Assembly: GCA_003152315.1 (NCBI GenBank)
Contig: PLZV01000062.1
Coordinates: forward strand, 28,626 to 84,476
Reading direction: 5' to 3'
From: Verrucomicrobiota bacterium
GTDB taxonomy: Bacteria > Verrucomicrobiota > Verrucomicrobiia > Palsa-1439
Length of the DNA stretch: 55,851 bases
The position numbers were made by a program, and so were the translations under genes. Below the pieces are notes generated by a model that saw nothing but the letters and a program-made list of their open reading frames with translations, had not been told where the DNA came from and ran no database searches. Positions 41,108-50,175 of the stretch are shown here, piece by piece (positions within the stretch are counted from its first letter, which is position 1; each line of letters begins with the position of its first letter).

Positions 41108-42454
41108 ATGTCCTATCGCGCCTGGTTTCAATGCATCAATGAAGGATGTCGGGCCACCTACCCGCTCAACGAAATCATCTACCGTTGCCGGAACTGCGGA
41201 TCGTTGCTGGAAGTGACCCACGACCTTGCCGCGTTGCGCCAACGCGACGCGAAAGCGTGGATGAAGTTATTCGAGGAGCGCTACAAGTCCAACACCTGGC
41301 CCTACGGCTCCGGCGTCTGGGGCAAGAAGGAATGGATCCTGCCGCAGATCGCCGACGACAATATTGTGTCGATGTACGAGGGTGGGACGAATCTGTTCTG
41401 GGCCGAACGTTTCGGCAAGGTGATCGGCGTGGACGATCTGTGGGTAAAACTTTGCGGCAACACGCACAGCGGTTCGTTCAAGGACCTCGGCATGACCGTG
41501 CTGGTGTCGCAGGTCAAACAAATGATCAGTGAAGGCGCGCCCATCAAGGCGGTCGCGTGTGCTTCCACGGGCGACACGTCGGCCGCACTGGCCGTCTACT
41601 GCGCGGGGGCCGGCATCCCGGCGATTGTGTTGCTGCCGAAAAACAAGATTTCCATCGCCCAACTCGTGCAGCCCATCGCCAACGGCGCGCTGGTGCTCTC
41701 GTTGGATACGGATTTTGACGGCTGCATGAAGGTGGTGCAGGAGATCACCAAGGACGACACGATTTACCTCGCGAACTCGATGAACTCGTTGCGCATCGAG
41801 GGACAAAAGACGGTCGGTATCGAGATCGTCCAACAGTTCGACTGGGAGTGTCCGGATGTGATCGTGATCCCGGGCGGCAATCTCGGCAACGTGTCGGCGC
41901 TGGGCAGCGGCTTGTTGATGATGCGTGATCTCGGGTTGATCACCTCCCTTCCCCGCATCGTCGTCGCACAGGCCGAGCGAGCGAATCCTCTGTACCGGTC
42001 GTATCTGAAACACTTCGACAGCTTCGAGCCGATGCAGGCGCAGAAAACGCTGGCCAGCGCGATCCAGATTGGCAACCCGGTCAGCTACGAAAAAGCCGTG
42101 CGCACACTCCGGCAGTTCAACGGCATCGTCGAACAAGCGACCGAACAGGAACTGGCCGACGCCGCGGCGCTGGGAGACCGCACCGGCATGTTCACCTGTC
42201 CGCATACCGGCGTGGCGCTGGCGGTGTTGATCAAGCTGCTCAAGGCCGACAAGATCGACAAGTCGGAGCGCGTCGTGGTGATTTCAACCGCCCACGGCTT
42301 GAAGTTTGCCGATTTCAAGGTGCGCTACCACGAGGGCAACCTGGAGTTTCCGTCCCAATACGCCAACCAGCCCATCGAACTGCCGCCCAGTGTGGCGGCC
42401 GTCAAGGAAGCGCTCGCGCACGCGTTGCAGAAGAGGAACAAGACCGATGCCTAA
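41108..42454 (+). CDS. thrC: Threonine synthase
   Basis: This PLP enzyme converts O-phosphohomoserine to threonine. The ATG at 41108 (MSYRAWFQC) is chosen over the upstream frame to 41045. The 448-aa product has an N-terminal zinc-ribbon-like cluster (CINEGC and CRNCG, residues 9-35) and the PLP-binding Lys in [10 protein letters not shown] (near 125). [15 protein letters not shown], the phosphate loop GGNLGN and a C-terminal STAHGLKF follow. It overlaps the next gene by 8 nt, so the two are coupled. The order suggests shared control of the threonine/methionine branch point. Confidence 0.95.
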   Translation: MSYRAWFQCINEGCRATYPLNEIIYRCRNCGSLLEVTHDLAALRQRDAKAWMKLFEERYKSNTWPYGSGVWGKKEWILPQIADDNIVSMYEGGTNLFWAERFGKVIGVDDLWVKLCGNTHSGSFKDLGMTVLVSQVKQMISEGAPIKAVACASTGDTSAALAVYCAGAGIPAIVLLPKNKISIAQLVQPIANGALVLSLDTDFDGCMKVVQEITKDDTIYLANSMNSLRIEGQKTVGIEIVQQFDWECPDVIVIPGGNLGNVSALGSGLLMMRDLGLITSLPRIVVAQAERANPLYRSYLKHFDSFEPMQAQKTLASAIQIGNPVSYEKAVRTLRQFNGIVEQATEQELADAAALGDRTGMFTCPHTGVALAVLIKLLKADKIDKSERVVVISTAHGLKFADFKVRYHEGNLEFPSQYANQPIELPPSVAAVKEALAHALQKRNKTDA

Positions 42455-43655
42455 GAAATCCCCCAAACCAAAACATTACCAGCCGGCCACGCTCGCTATC
42501 CATGGACCCGGCCGCGAGCCGAAGGCACACTTCGCCGTCACCACCCCCATCGTCCAGACCTCGAACTACTACTTCGACTCCACGGAAGATGTGCTGAAGT
42601 TCATGAAAGGCAAGAGCGAGGGACACGTGCTTCGCGAGCACGAATACGGCCGCTATGGCAACCCGACCCAACAGGAATGCGAGCGCAAACTCGCCGCCGT
42701 CGAAGGCGCCGAGCGTGCCCTGCTCTTCTCCACCGGCATGAGCGCGGTCGTCATGACGTTGCTGGCCTACCTGCGCCACAACACCCACATTATCTTCACC
42801 AAGGACTGCTATCGTCAAACCCGCGATTTCGCCACCAACATCCTGACCGGGTTCGGCATGCAGGTCTCCATCGTTGACCCAACGGCGCGGGAAATCGCCA
42901 GGGCCATCCGGCCCAATACCACCATCATCTTCACCGAGTCACCCACCAATCCCTACCTGCGCGTGCTCGACATCCCGGCAGTCGTCAAAGTCGCCCGACA
43001 ACGCAAGGTGAAGACCATCATCGACGCCACCCTGGCCACTCCCTACAACATCCAACCGCTCGCCATGGGCGTGGATATCGTCATCCACTCCGCCACCAAA
43101 TACCTGGGCGGTCACAACGACCTGCTGGCCGGCGTGGCCCTCGGGAAAAACAAAATGCTCGATGAGCTCTACCGGTTGCAACGCATGATCGGCGCAACAC
43201 CGGGACCGTTCACTTGTTTCCTGCTCGAACGCGGACTGAAAACCTTCGCGCTGCGGATGGAACAACACAACCGGGCCGGCCTCGCCATCGCCCGCCTGTT
43301 GGAGTCACATCCCAAAATCGAAAAGGTCTGGTACCCCGGCCTGACCTCCCATCCCGACTACCAGATCGCCCGCGAACAGATGCGCGGATTCGGGAGCGTC
43401 ATCACCTTCCTCGTCAAAGGCGGCGAAAAAGAAACACGGAAATTCATCGACGCACTGGAGTTGTTCCTCATCACGCCCAGCCTCGGCGGCAGCGAAAGTT
43501 TGGTCACCCAGATGTCCACGATGTCGTTCTTTGACTACCCCGAAACCTACCGGCGCTCGATCGGCATAGTGGACAACCTCGTCCGTATCGCCCTCGGCCT
43601 CGAAGACACGGACGACCTTATCGCTGATCTCCAGCAGGCGTTGGGAAGAATCTGA
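42447..43655 (+). CDS. metB: Cystathionine gamma-synthase / trans-sulfuration PLP enzyme
   Basis: The 402-aa protein is a Cys/Met-metabolism PLP enzyme. ATG 42447 is inside the thrC end, and longer frames are shadows of thrC. Motifs: [57 protein letters not shown], and [15 protein letters not shown] with the PLP Lys near residue 217; [15 protein letters not shown] comes near the end. It probably joins cysteine to an activated homoserine to give cystathionine. With thrC adjacent the acceptor could be O-phosphohomoserine; acyl-homoserine sulfhydrylase or methionine gamma-lyase activity cannot be excluded by sequence reading. Confidence 0.88.
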   Translation: MPKKSPKPKHYQPATLAIHGPGREPKAHFAVTTPIVQTSNYYFDSTEDVLKFMKGKSEGHVLREHEYGRYGNPTQQECERKLAAVEGAERALLFSTGMSAVVMTLLAYLRHNTHIIFTKDCYRQTRDFATNILTGFGMQVSIVDPTAREIARAIRPNTTIIFTESPTNPYLRVLDIPAVVKVARQRKVKTIIDATLATPYNIQPLAMGVDIVIHSATKYLGGHNDLLAGVALGKNKMLDELYRLQRMIGATPGPFTCFLLERGLKTFALRMEQHNRAGLAIARLLESHPKIEKVWYPGLTSHPDYQIAREQMRGFGSVITFLVKGGEKETRKFIDALELFLITPSLGGSESLVTQMSTMSFFDYPETYRRSIGIVDNLVRIALGLEDTDDLIADLQQALGRI

Positions 43656-43797
43656 CCCCGTTCACGGGTTTGACGTACGCAACACGAACGCTTTCTGTGC
43701 TTGCTTCGGTGCTCCTGGCAAGCTAGCCTGCGGGTGAGCGCGAGGTTCGGTTTCACCCCCAAGTGATTTGCGGCCACCGGCGGCTGCGAGGTAAATC

Positions 43798-45302
43798 ATG
43801 CACCGAATGCGACGCGGTTGTCTGATTGCGGAATTCCTCATCGGGTTCGCGCTGGCCTCTCGACCCTCCGAAGCGCAGTACGGCGCTAACTTCCAAACCA
43901 ACACCATCAGCGGCGTGACCAGCAATTGGTCGGGTGACTACTGCGTTGGGTCCAACACCTTCGCCAATGCCTTGTTGATTCGGAACGGCGGGGTGCTCAC
44001 CAACGCCGCTGGGTATGTGGGCTATCTGCAGACCAGCAGCAGCAACCGTGTCCTGGTCGCCGGCACCAATTCGGTCTGGAACTGCGCCAACAATCTGCAG
44101 TTGGGAGTTTCGGGCTCCGGCAACAGCTTGGTCATCAGCAATGGTGGCCGGGTCATCGACAGCTCTGGTTTCGTGGGGGCGAACCCCGGCAGCGACAGCA
44201 ACAGCCTGCTGGTTGTGGGCGCCAATTCTATCTGGACCAACACGGCCGACGTGTATGTCGGAACTTTCGGCGCAGGCAACAGCCTGTGATCAGCAACGGC
44301 GGCCGGGTCTTCAACAACTGGGGCCACATCGGATATGACACCAACAGCTTCAACAATCAGGCGCTGGTTACCGGCGCCGGTTCGATCTGGAGCAACGCCA
44401 CGGTGGTGCTGGTTGGCGATTCCGGTTCCAGCAACAGTCTGGCGATTCGCGATGGGGGATTGGTGGACGATTACTGGGGTATTGTCGGCGAGGGAGAGTC
44501 GGGCAGCAACAACAGCGTGTATGTTGAATCCGGTGGCGTTTGGCGCAGCCAGCAGCTCGCGGTTGGCGACATGGGCTCGCACAACGCCTTGTTCGTAGAT
44601 GGCGGGTCGGTTTTCGTCTCCACTTCCATGGTCGTTGGATACAATCCGCTCTACTGTAACAATCTCGTCCAGTTGGAGAGCGGACAGGTGATCGTCACGA
44701 ACGCGGCTGGCAACGCTACGCTGGAAGTGTATGGCGGCTCATTCGTGCTACTGGGCGGCACGCTGCGCGTGGACACGCTGGTCGTGACCAATGACTGTGC
44801 TCAATTCATGCACCTCGGTGGCACGCTGGTTTACAAAACCCTCATGCTCGACCCGAATCTGAGCGCCGTTGGCGACGGCATCCTCAACGGTTGGAAGCAG
44901 CATTATGGTCTTGATCCTTTCGATCCCAACCTGGCCAATGAGGACCCTGATGGGGACGGATTCACGAGCTTGCAAAAATTCTTGGCGGGCTTCAATCCGA
45001 CCAACGCTGCGGCGTACCCCCACATCATCAGCGTTGCCAGACAGGGTGCCAACATAAACGTGACGTATCGGGGAGCAAACGGCGACAACACGTGGTCACC
45101 CGGCACCGCGTCGCTCACCAACGTGCTGGAGTTCACGACGGGCACGGTCAACGGTGGCTACTCGAATAACTTCGTGAGCGCTAACGTAACCAACATTCTC
45201 AGTGGCGGGACCGGAACCGGCATCGTGACCAACATGATCGATAGCGGCGCCGCGACCAACAGCTCGTCACGTTACTACCGGGTCCGCGTACTGGTGCCAT
45301 GA
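43798..45302 (+). pseudogene. Secreted beta-repeat protein with type-3-like calcium motif, frameshifted
   Basis: The frame starts with ATG 43798 and a signal peptide, followed by repeats such as NSLVISNGGRV and VLVAGTNSVWNCANNLQLGVSG that suggest an autotransporter-type beta helix. It stops at TGA 44287-44289 right after GNSL. A second frame (from 44286) continues the same repeats with ISNGGRVFNNWGHIG, so one base is missing in CCTGTGATC, where the repeat predicts CTGGTGATC. The second part ends with GDGILNGWKQHYGLDPFDPN and DPDGDGFTSLQKFLAGFNPTN, a calcium-binding spacer frequent in verrucomicrobial secreted proteins, then a fibronectin-like tail. Rejoined it would be about 500 residues. The lesion could be a sequencing error. 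Confidence 0.75.
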
Positions 45303-45329
45303 ACACGATTGGCGGAGAAGAGGGAAATG

Positions 45330-45358
45330 GCGTCAGGTCCCATCATCAAACAATCCGG
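45330..45358 (+). repeat. Third copy of the GGGTCAG left-end sequence
   Basis: GCGTCAGGTCC, a few divergent bases, then CATCAAACAATCCGG match the left ends at 39897 and 40238. It has no obvious right-end partner downstream. The remaining gap 45303-45581 shows only shadow frames. Confidence 0.55.
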
Positions 45359-45581
45359 CCTCCAGCTCGCCGACAACGGGCCGCACCTCCTGCTCGTGCC
45401 GCGTTCGACAACCCGCCCCAGTTTCGCCTCTTCCAGTTTCGGTAACGCACGCGTCAGCCAAAGGGGAATTCCCATCGATTCACCAGCTCGAAAAACAAAC
45501 GGAGAGGCCAACTCGGTCTCTCCGATTGCCAGGCCTTCGAGAGCATCGAAGACCTGTGTCTGTTGGATCGCCTCGACCGCG

Positions 45582-45884
45582 TTAGCGGTGGGCTGCGGCG
45601 TGCTCCGGCGCGTGTCCGGGCAGACCAAACGCCTGTTCGGCGTTGATCTGGAAGTACTCGTTCTTCGCCGCCTTCGACGTCAGTGGTTCGAGGAACCGCT
45701 TCAGATTGTCCAGCGAATCCGCTTCCCACAGGCAATCGGCCCGCCGACCGTCCGTGCTGGGCAAATAAGAAAGCGCCTTCAGACCTTTCGGCAATTTCCC
45801 CTGTTCGACCATCGGGCCGATCTGGCTCGTGGTCTCCTCCCACTTCTTGGGATCCGTGATGTTGTGATGAATCGCGACAAACAT
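45582..45884 (-). CDS. Small conserved hypothetical (DUF3303/dimeric alpha-beta barrel-like)
   Basis: The 100-aa protein begins MFVAIHHNITDPKKWEE. It contains LKALSYLPSTDGRRADCLWEADSLDNLKRFLEPL and NEYFQINAEQAFGLP, a pattern of small ferredoxin-like dimeric alpha-beta-barrel proteins. No catalytic residues are evident and the function is unknown. AAAGGAG lies 8 nt upstream of the ATG, which supports a real gene. It is a single-gene unit. Confidence 0.75.
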   Translation of the reverse strand: MFVAIHHNITDPKKWEETTSQIGPMVEQGKLPKGLKALSYLPSTDGRRADCLWEADSLDNLKRFLEPLTSKAAKNEYFQINAEQAFGLPGHAPEHAAAHR

Positions 45885-46180
45885 GACCCATACTCCTTTC
45901 GGTTGGTGTTAACTGCTTTTGCCATCGCGGTACGATTCCGACCGCCCCTGGCATCCTAAAAACGCTAGCACACGTCCCGGCAATTGCAAAAAATTATTTG
46001 TGACATTTTCGAGCTAGGGCGACGCTTTCCCTGGACTATTGCCTGGGCGCATATACGGTCTACTGCGTATTGCGGAAACCGGCCATCACGCGCATGTTTC
46101 TATGTGCAGTGATCGCTAAAACTCGGGATCAAAGCACTGCTGAAACAACTGTGAGCCTGAAAAATGTGGAGGATTAGGTC

Positions 46181-46306
46181 ATGATTATCGCATCGTTTAC
46201 ACCGGTTATTGGCGCCATTGGATATTCGCTCGTCTACCTTCTTTTCGGAGGTGGGATTGGCGGCGCATTCCTTATCTTCGTCATCGCCAAAATGTTCGGT
46301 AAATAG
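46181..46306 (+). CDS. 41-aa single-span membrane peptide
   Basis: The frame (starting MIIASFTPVIGAIGYSL, ending VIAKMFGK) has GGAGG 8 nt before the ATG. It is almost entirely hydrophobic, with a central Phe-Gly-Gly-Gly break, and ends with two Lys residues. It may span the inner membrane once or as a hairpin. There is no function I can name. The preceding 296-bp gap (45885-46180) has no other gene. The UbiB kinase starts 72 nt downstream. Confidence 0.55.
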   Translation: MIIASFTPVIGAIGYSLVYLLFGGGIGGAFLIFVIAKMFGK

Positions 46307-46377
46307 GGCGTACCCCGTCTTGCCGATACCGACGGCGGATTGAATCCGACCGTAGGTCACGCAGAGCATCATAATAT

Positions 46378-48045
46378 ATGGGAATCTCACTCAAGCCGCA
46401 GCATCTGAAGCGCTACAAGGACATCGCCTTTTTGCTCATCAAGCATGGGCGCGCGGACATCCTCGCCAATACCGGCTTGCGCGAAACTCTCGGAGCCGAG
46501 CCGTTTGACAAAACATTGCCAGCCGAGCCTCGCGCCGATGAATTGGCCCGCGATCTGGAAAAGATGGGGCCGACCTTCATCAAGCTCGGCCAACTGCTGT
46601 CCACACGGGCGGATTTTCTTCCCCCCGCTTACATCCAGGCCTTGACCCGCCTGCAGGACAACGTCGACCCCTTCCCTTTCGGGGAAGTCGACACCATTGT
46701 CTCTCATGAGTTGGGCGTGCGCATCTCGAAGGCCTTCTCCAACTTTGAATCCACACCTCTCGCCGCAGCGTCGTTGGGACAGGTCCACCGCGCGTGGTTA
46801 CGGGATGGCCGGGACGTGGTGGTCAAGGTGCAGCGACCCGGCATTCGCGAGATCATCGCCGAGGATTTGGACGCCCTGGAAGACATCGCCGAGTTCCTCG
46901 ACAAACATACCGACTGGGGAAAACGCTACCGCTTCGTGGAAATGCTGGAAGAGCTTCGCCGGAGTTTATGGCGGGAATTGGACTATCGTCAGGAAGCGCG
47001 CAACCTCCTCACGCTCAATGCCAATCTGAAAAATTTCACCCGGATCGTCGTGCCCACGCCCATCGAGGACTTCACCACCTCGCGGGTGTTGACCATGGAG
47101 TATATCTCCGGCAAAAAAATCACGGCCCTGAGCCCCTTGGCGCGTATGGAATTGATGGGCGCGGAACTGGCCGAGGAGTTGTTTCAAGCCTATCTGCAAC
47201 AAATCCTCGTCGATGGTTTTTTTCACGCCGATCCCCACCCCGGCAACGTCTTCATCACCGACGATCAACGCGTGGCCCTGCTGGACCTGGGAATGACCGG
47301 GCAGATCGCCCCGCGCTTGCAGGAGAATCTATTGCAATTGCTGCTCTCGGTAAGTGAAGGCCGCAGTGATGATGCCGCCACCGTCGCCATCAAGATTGGC
47401 GAGGTCACGGAGCAGTTTCAAGAGATCTCCTTTCGCAACCGCATTGCCGCCCTGGTCGGCGCACAGCAGGCCGCGACCCTGGAACAGATGCAGGTCGGCC
47501 GCGTCGTCCTGGAAATTACCCAGGCCTCGGGGGAGAGTGGATTGCGAGTGCCGGCAGAATTGACCATGTTGGGCAAGACGTTGCTGAATCTTGATGTGGT
47601 CGGTCGGACACTGGATCCGCAGTTTGATCCCAACGCTTCGATTCGACGCAACGGCGCAAAAATTCTTCAAGAGCGCTTGTGGAAGGCTCTCTCACCGGGC
47701 AACCTCTTCGGCGGCATCCTCGAACTAAAAGACCTGCTCATGCGTCTGCCCGGCCGCGTGAATCAAATCCTCGATGTCGTGGCGCGTAATGACCTGAAGG
47801 TCAAAGTGGATGCCATTGACGAGCTGGTCCTGATTGAGGGCATGCAAAAAGTCGCCAACCGCATCACCGTCGGGCTGATCCTGGCGTCTTTGATCGTCGG
47901 CGCCGCCCTGCTGATGCGGATCGATTCTTCGTTCCGTCTGTTTGGCTATCCCGGCCTCGCGATCCTCTGTTTCATGGGCGCCGGCGGCGGCGGTTTGCTC
48001 CTGGTCATCACCATTCTGTTGCACGATCGCTCGGCGAAGAAGTAA
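46378..48045 (+). CDS. ubiB: UbiB/ABC1 (ADCK-like) atypical kinase
   Basis: The 555-aa protein has the UbiB-family KxGQ motif (FIKLGQLLSTRADFLP, near residue 66), the Ala-rich loop AAASLGQVHRA, VKVQRPGI with the catalytic-lobe Lys, FHADPHPGNVFI (near 282) and LLDLGMTG. Two hydrophobic helices lie at the C-terminus (ITVGLILASLIVGAALLM and the stretch after FGYPGLAIL). Members use ATP for biosynthesis or handling of isoprenoid lipids such as ubiquinone or menaquinone. No quinone genes are adjacent, so the quinone link here is family knowledge only. Confidence 0.92.
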   Translation: MGISLKPQHLKRYKDIAFLLIKHGRADILANTGLRETLGAEPFDKTLPAEPRADELARDLEKMGPTFIKLGQLLSTRADFLPPAYIQALTRLQDNVDPFPFGEVDTIVSHELGVRISKAFSNFESTPLAAASLGQVHRAWLRDGRDVVVKVQRPGIREIIAEDLDALEDIAEFLDKHTDWGKRYRFVEMLEELRRSLWRELDYRQEARNLLTLNANLKNFTRIVVPTPIEDFTTSRVLTMEYISGKKITALSPLARMELMGAELAEELFQAYLQQILVDGFFHADPHPGNVFITDDQRVALLDLGMTGQIAPRLQENLLQLLLSVSEGRSDDAATVAIKIGEVTEQFQEISFRNRIAALVGAQQAATLEQMQVGRVVLEITQASGESGLRVPAELTMLGKTLLNLDVVGRTLDPQFDPNASIRRNGAKILQERLWKALSPGNLFGGILELKDLLMRLPGRVNQILDVVARNDLKVKVDAIDELVLIEGMQKVANRITVGLILASLIVGAALLMRIDSSFRLFGYPGLAILCFMGAGGGGLLLVITILLHDRSAKK

Positions 48046-48106
48046 GCCAGCGAATACGATCTCAACCCTTACGCCGTGGTCTCAATTGTCGCCGATCTCC
48101 CACTTG

Positions 48107-48736
48107 CCGCCGTCAACGGTGTTCGTCAATTGCGCCACCATTTACCCCGCGACGCACATGCGCGTTGAAAAACTCACGAAGCAGGCGGGCGCCGAGACAC
48201 TGGAAGCCTGCCTGGCGTCCAGCATCACACAGGCCCGCGAGGGCACGCTCTACCTGATGTGCGGTGGCAAAGAGAGCACCTTCCGCAAAGTGGAACCGGT
48301 CCTGATGGGCCTCAGCCAGTCGCTCCGCCATATCGGATCAACCGGTCAGGCGGCGCCAGTGAAGGCGATCGTGAATATGGTGATGAACATCAATACCGCC
48401 GGTCTCGCCGAGGGCCTGGCGCTCGGCGATGCGCTCGGACTGGATTTGACCTTGCTGCGGGAAGTCTTCTCACAGACAGGCGCGAACTCCCGCGTGTTGC
48501 AGACCGATGGCGAGGACATGCAGAACCGCGAACACTCCTGCTTCTTCAGTGCCGCCCACGCCGCCAAGGATGGCGCTATCGCCCTCGCTCTTTCCAAAAA
48601 GGCGAAGCTCAACCTCCCCTTGGCCGCCGCCCACAAGCAATTCCGCCGCATGCTCCAGGCCGGCCTCGGCGAACTCGACAAGTCCGGTATCGCCGAACTC
48701 ACCTTCAAAGGCCGCGCCCCGCGCCGGAAGAAATGA
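48107..48736 (+). pseudogene. 3-hydroxyisobutyrate dehydrogenase-like gene lacking its N-terminus
   Basis: Homology to the beta-hydroxyacid dehydrogenase family starts with PPSTVFVNCATIYPATHMRVEKLTKQAGAETLEACLASS. The coenzyme-binding GxGxxG Rossmann part (about 90 residues) is absent. The remaining 210 codons cover the linker (SxTxxP-type substrate-binding segment, here NCATIYP) and the helical C-terminal domain with VKAIVNMVMNINTAGLAEGLALGDALGL, whose Lys matches the family's catalytic Lys. An internal ATG at 48158 could start a shorter product. It begins about 60 nt after ubiB. Without the NAD-binding domain it cannot work as a dehydrogenase. Confidence 0.75.
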
Positions 48737-48745
48737 GCAGTCCCC

Positions 48746-49963
48746 CTACCGCCGTTTCGTCTCCGCCAGAATTATCTGCGGAATCGCGGCGTAGAAGATC
48801 GTCGCCTTGATCAGCGCGTCCACGGGCACCACCTCGTTGGTCTGGTGGGCGTAGATTTCGTGTTGGGGGCCGAAACCGATGGTGGGGATGTTGTGGCGAC
48901 CGGCCGTGGCGACGCCGTTGGTGGAAAATGTCCAGCGATCGACGCGCGGCTTCTTGCCAAGCGCGATGGTCCCGGCCTTCACGCCGGCGCGCACGAGTGG
49001 ATGTTTCTCGTCGAGCACCCACGTCGGGAAGTATTTCTGCTGGCCAACCTTCAGGCCGGTCCAGGCAACGGCGTCATAATTCAAGATCTCGACTTTGCCT
49101 TTCGCCTTCTTCACGGAAGGCAATGCCTGAATTTCTTTCACGGACGATTGCGGCGTTTCGCCCTTGGTCATGCGCCGATCAAGGTAGATCGTGCATTCAT
49201 CCGCCACGGCGTTGAACGACGGCGTCTTGGCTTCAATACACGTGACGGCCACGGTGCCGATGCCGAGGAATTTGTCGTACTTCAGTCCGCGCCGGTTGAG
49301 CTTGTCGATGTCCTTGATGATCTCCGCCATCTTGGTGATGGGATTATCGCCTCGCTCTGGTGCGGAAGCATGGCAGGAACGGCCTTTGACGGTGACCTTG
49401 ATTTCCATGCGGCCACGATGTCCGCGATAGACGCCAAGATGCGTCGGCTCGGTGATGACCACGTAGTCCGGCACCATTTTCTCTTTTTCGATGACGTGCA
49501 ACAGGCACAAGCCGTCGCAATCCTCTTCCATCACGCTGCCGACTACCCACAGCGTGTAGTCGCCGCCGAGACCGAGCTGCTGAATCGCCTTCCCCGCGTA
49601 CACCATCGACGCCACCGACGTCTTCTGGTCGCACGCGCCGCGTCCGTAAATCTTGCCGTTCTCGAACTTGCCCTTGAACGGGTCCCACTTCCACTGGCTG
49701 CGGTCGCCGACGTGCACCGTATCGACATGGGAATCGATCATGATCTTCGTCTTGCCCTTGCCGATCCGGCCGATCACATTGCCCATCTTGTCGAACCACA
49801 CCTTGTCGAACCCCACCTTGCGCATTTCCTGAGCGATGCGCTTGCAAACATTCCCTTCCGTCCCGCTGAAACCAGGGATGGCAATGAGGTCGCGGGAGAA
49901 CTTGATGATGTCCTTCTCATAGGACTTTACGGTACGGCGCAACAAATCGGCGGAAGCTGTCAT
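48746..49963 (-). CDS. ygeY: M20-family hydrolase, YgeY type
   Basis: The 405-aa protein is a zinc hydrolase of the M20 family. The catalytic pair is in DSHVDTV (near residue 78), further metal ligands are in GRGACDQKTSV and MEEDCDG (near 150), and HASAPERGDNPI is the dimerisation-domain His. A C-terminal HQTNEVV supplies the last metal ligand. YgeY homologues are often encoded beside molybdenum hydroxylases and are annotated as deacetylases or as selenium-metabolism hydrolases. Here the XDH subunits start 212 bp away, divergently, which fits purine or N-heterocycle catabolism. The substrate is not established. Confidence 0.85.
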   Translation of the reverse strand: MTASADLLRRTVKSYEKDIIKFSRDLIAIPGFSGTEGNVCKRIAQEMRKVGFDKVWFDKMGNVIGRIGKGKTKIMIDSHVDTVHVGDRSQWKWDPFKGKFENGKIYGRGACDQKTSVASMVYAGKAIQQLGLGGDYTLWVVGSVMEEDCDGLCLLHVIEKEKMVPDYVVITEPTHLGVYRGHRGRMEIKVTVKGRSCHASAPERGDNPITKMAEIIKDIDKLNRRGLKYDKFLGIGTVAVTCIEAKTPSFNAVADECTIYLDRRMTKGETPQSSVKEIQALPSVKKAKGKVEILNYDAVAWTGLKVGQQKYFPTWVLDEKHPLVRAGVKAGTIALGKKPRVDRWTFSTNGVATAGRHNIPTIGFGPQHEIYAHQTNEVVPVDALIKATIFYAAIPQIILAETKRR

Positions 49964-49995
49964 GATAATTCAATTCCCTTTCGTGCGCCCTGCCC

Positions 49996-50101
49996 TGTCA
50001 TGCCGAGTCCCGTCATACGACGGGATCCCGCAGCATTGCGGGACTTGTCGAGGCATCTCTGTCGTTATGGCGAGAAACCGTCAGCTCCTCTCAGGATGAC
50101 A
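49996..50101. repeat. Intergenic long palindromic repeat (CATCCTGAG type)
   Basis: TGTCATGCCGAG (49996-50007) is the imperfect inverse of CTCAGGATGACA (50090-50101). Two small hairpins (CCCGTC...GACGGG and CCCGCA...TGCGGG) lie inside. It sits in the gap between ygeY and the XDH FAD gene and is a relative of the repeat inserted at 50994-51078. Confidence 0.65.
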
Positions 50102-50140
50102 AATCGGAAGAACGCAAGGCGACTTGTACAATTTTGACTC

Positions 50141-50169
50141 TTGCCCGTCAACAAATTCGTTGACATAAT
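50141..50169 (+). promoter_or_regulatory. Putative leaderless promoter of the XDH operon
   Basis: TTGCCC (50141-50146) and CATAAT (50164-50169) are 17 nt apart and the GTG start at 50176 follows after only 6 nt, with no Shine-Dalgarno sequence. Confidence 0.4.
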
Positions 50170-50175
50170 GCAGCC

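Noticed and set aside
44280-44295. Programmed frameshift in the secreted repeat gene
   Set aside because: No slippery heptamer or stimulating structure; the repeat context simply predicts one more G.
45309-45959. 216-aa plus-strand frame opposite the small DUF3303-like gene
   Set aside because: The minus-strand gene has a clear ribosome-binding site and family pattern; the plus frame is its shadow and begins inside the repeat copy.
48845-50137. 430-aa plus-strand frame antisense to ygeY
   Set aside because: The M20 motifs on the minus strand are complete; the long antisense frame is a by-product of high GC content.
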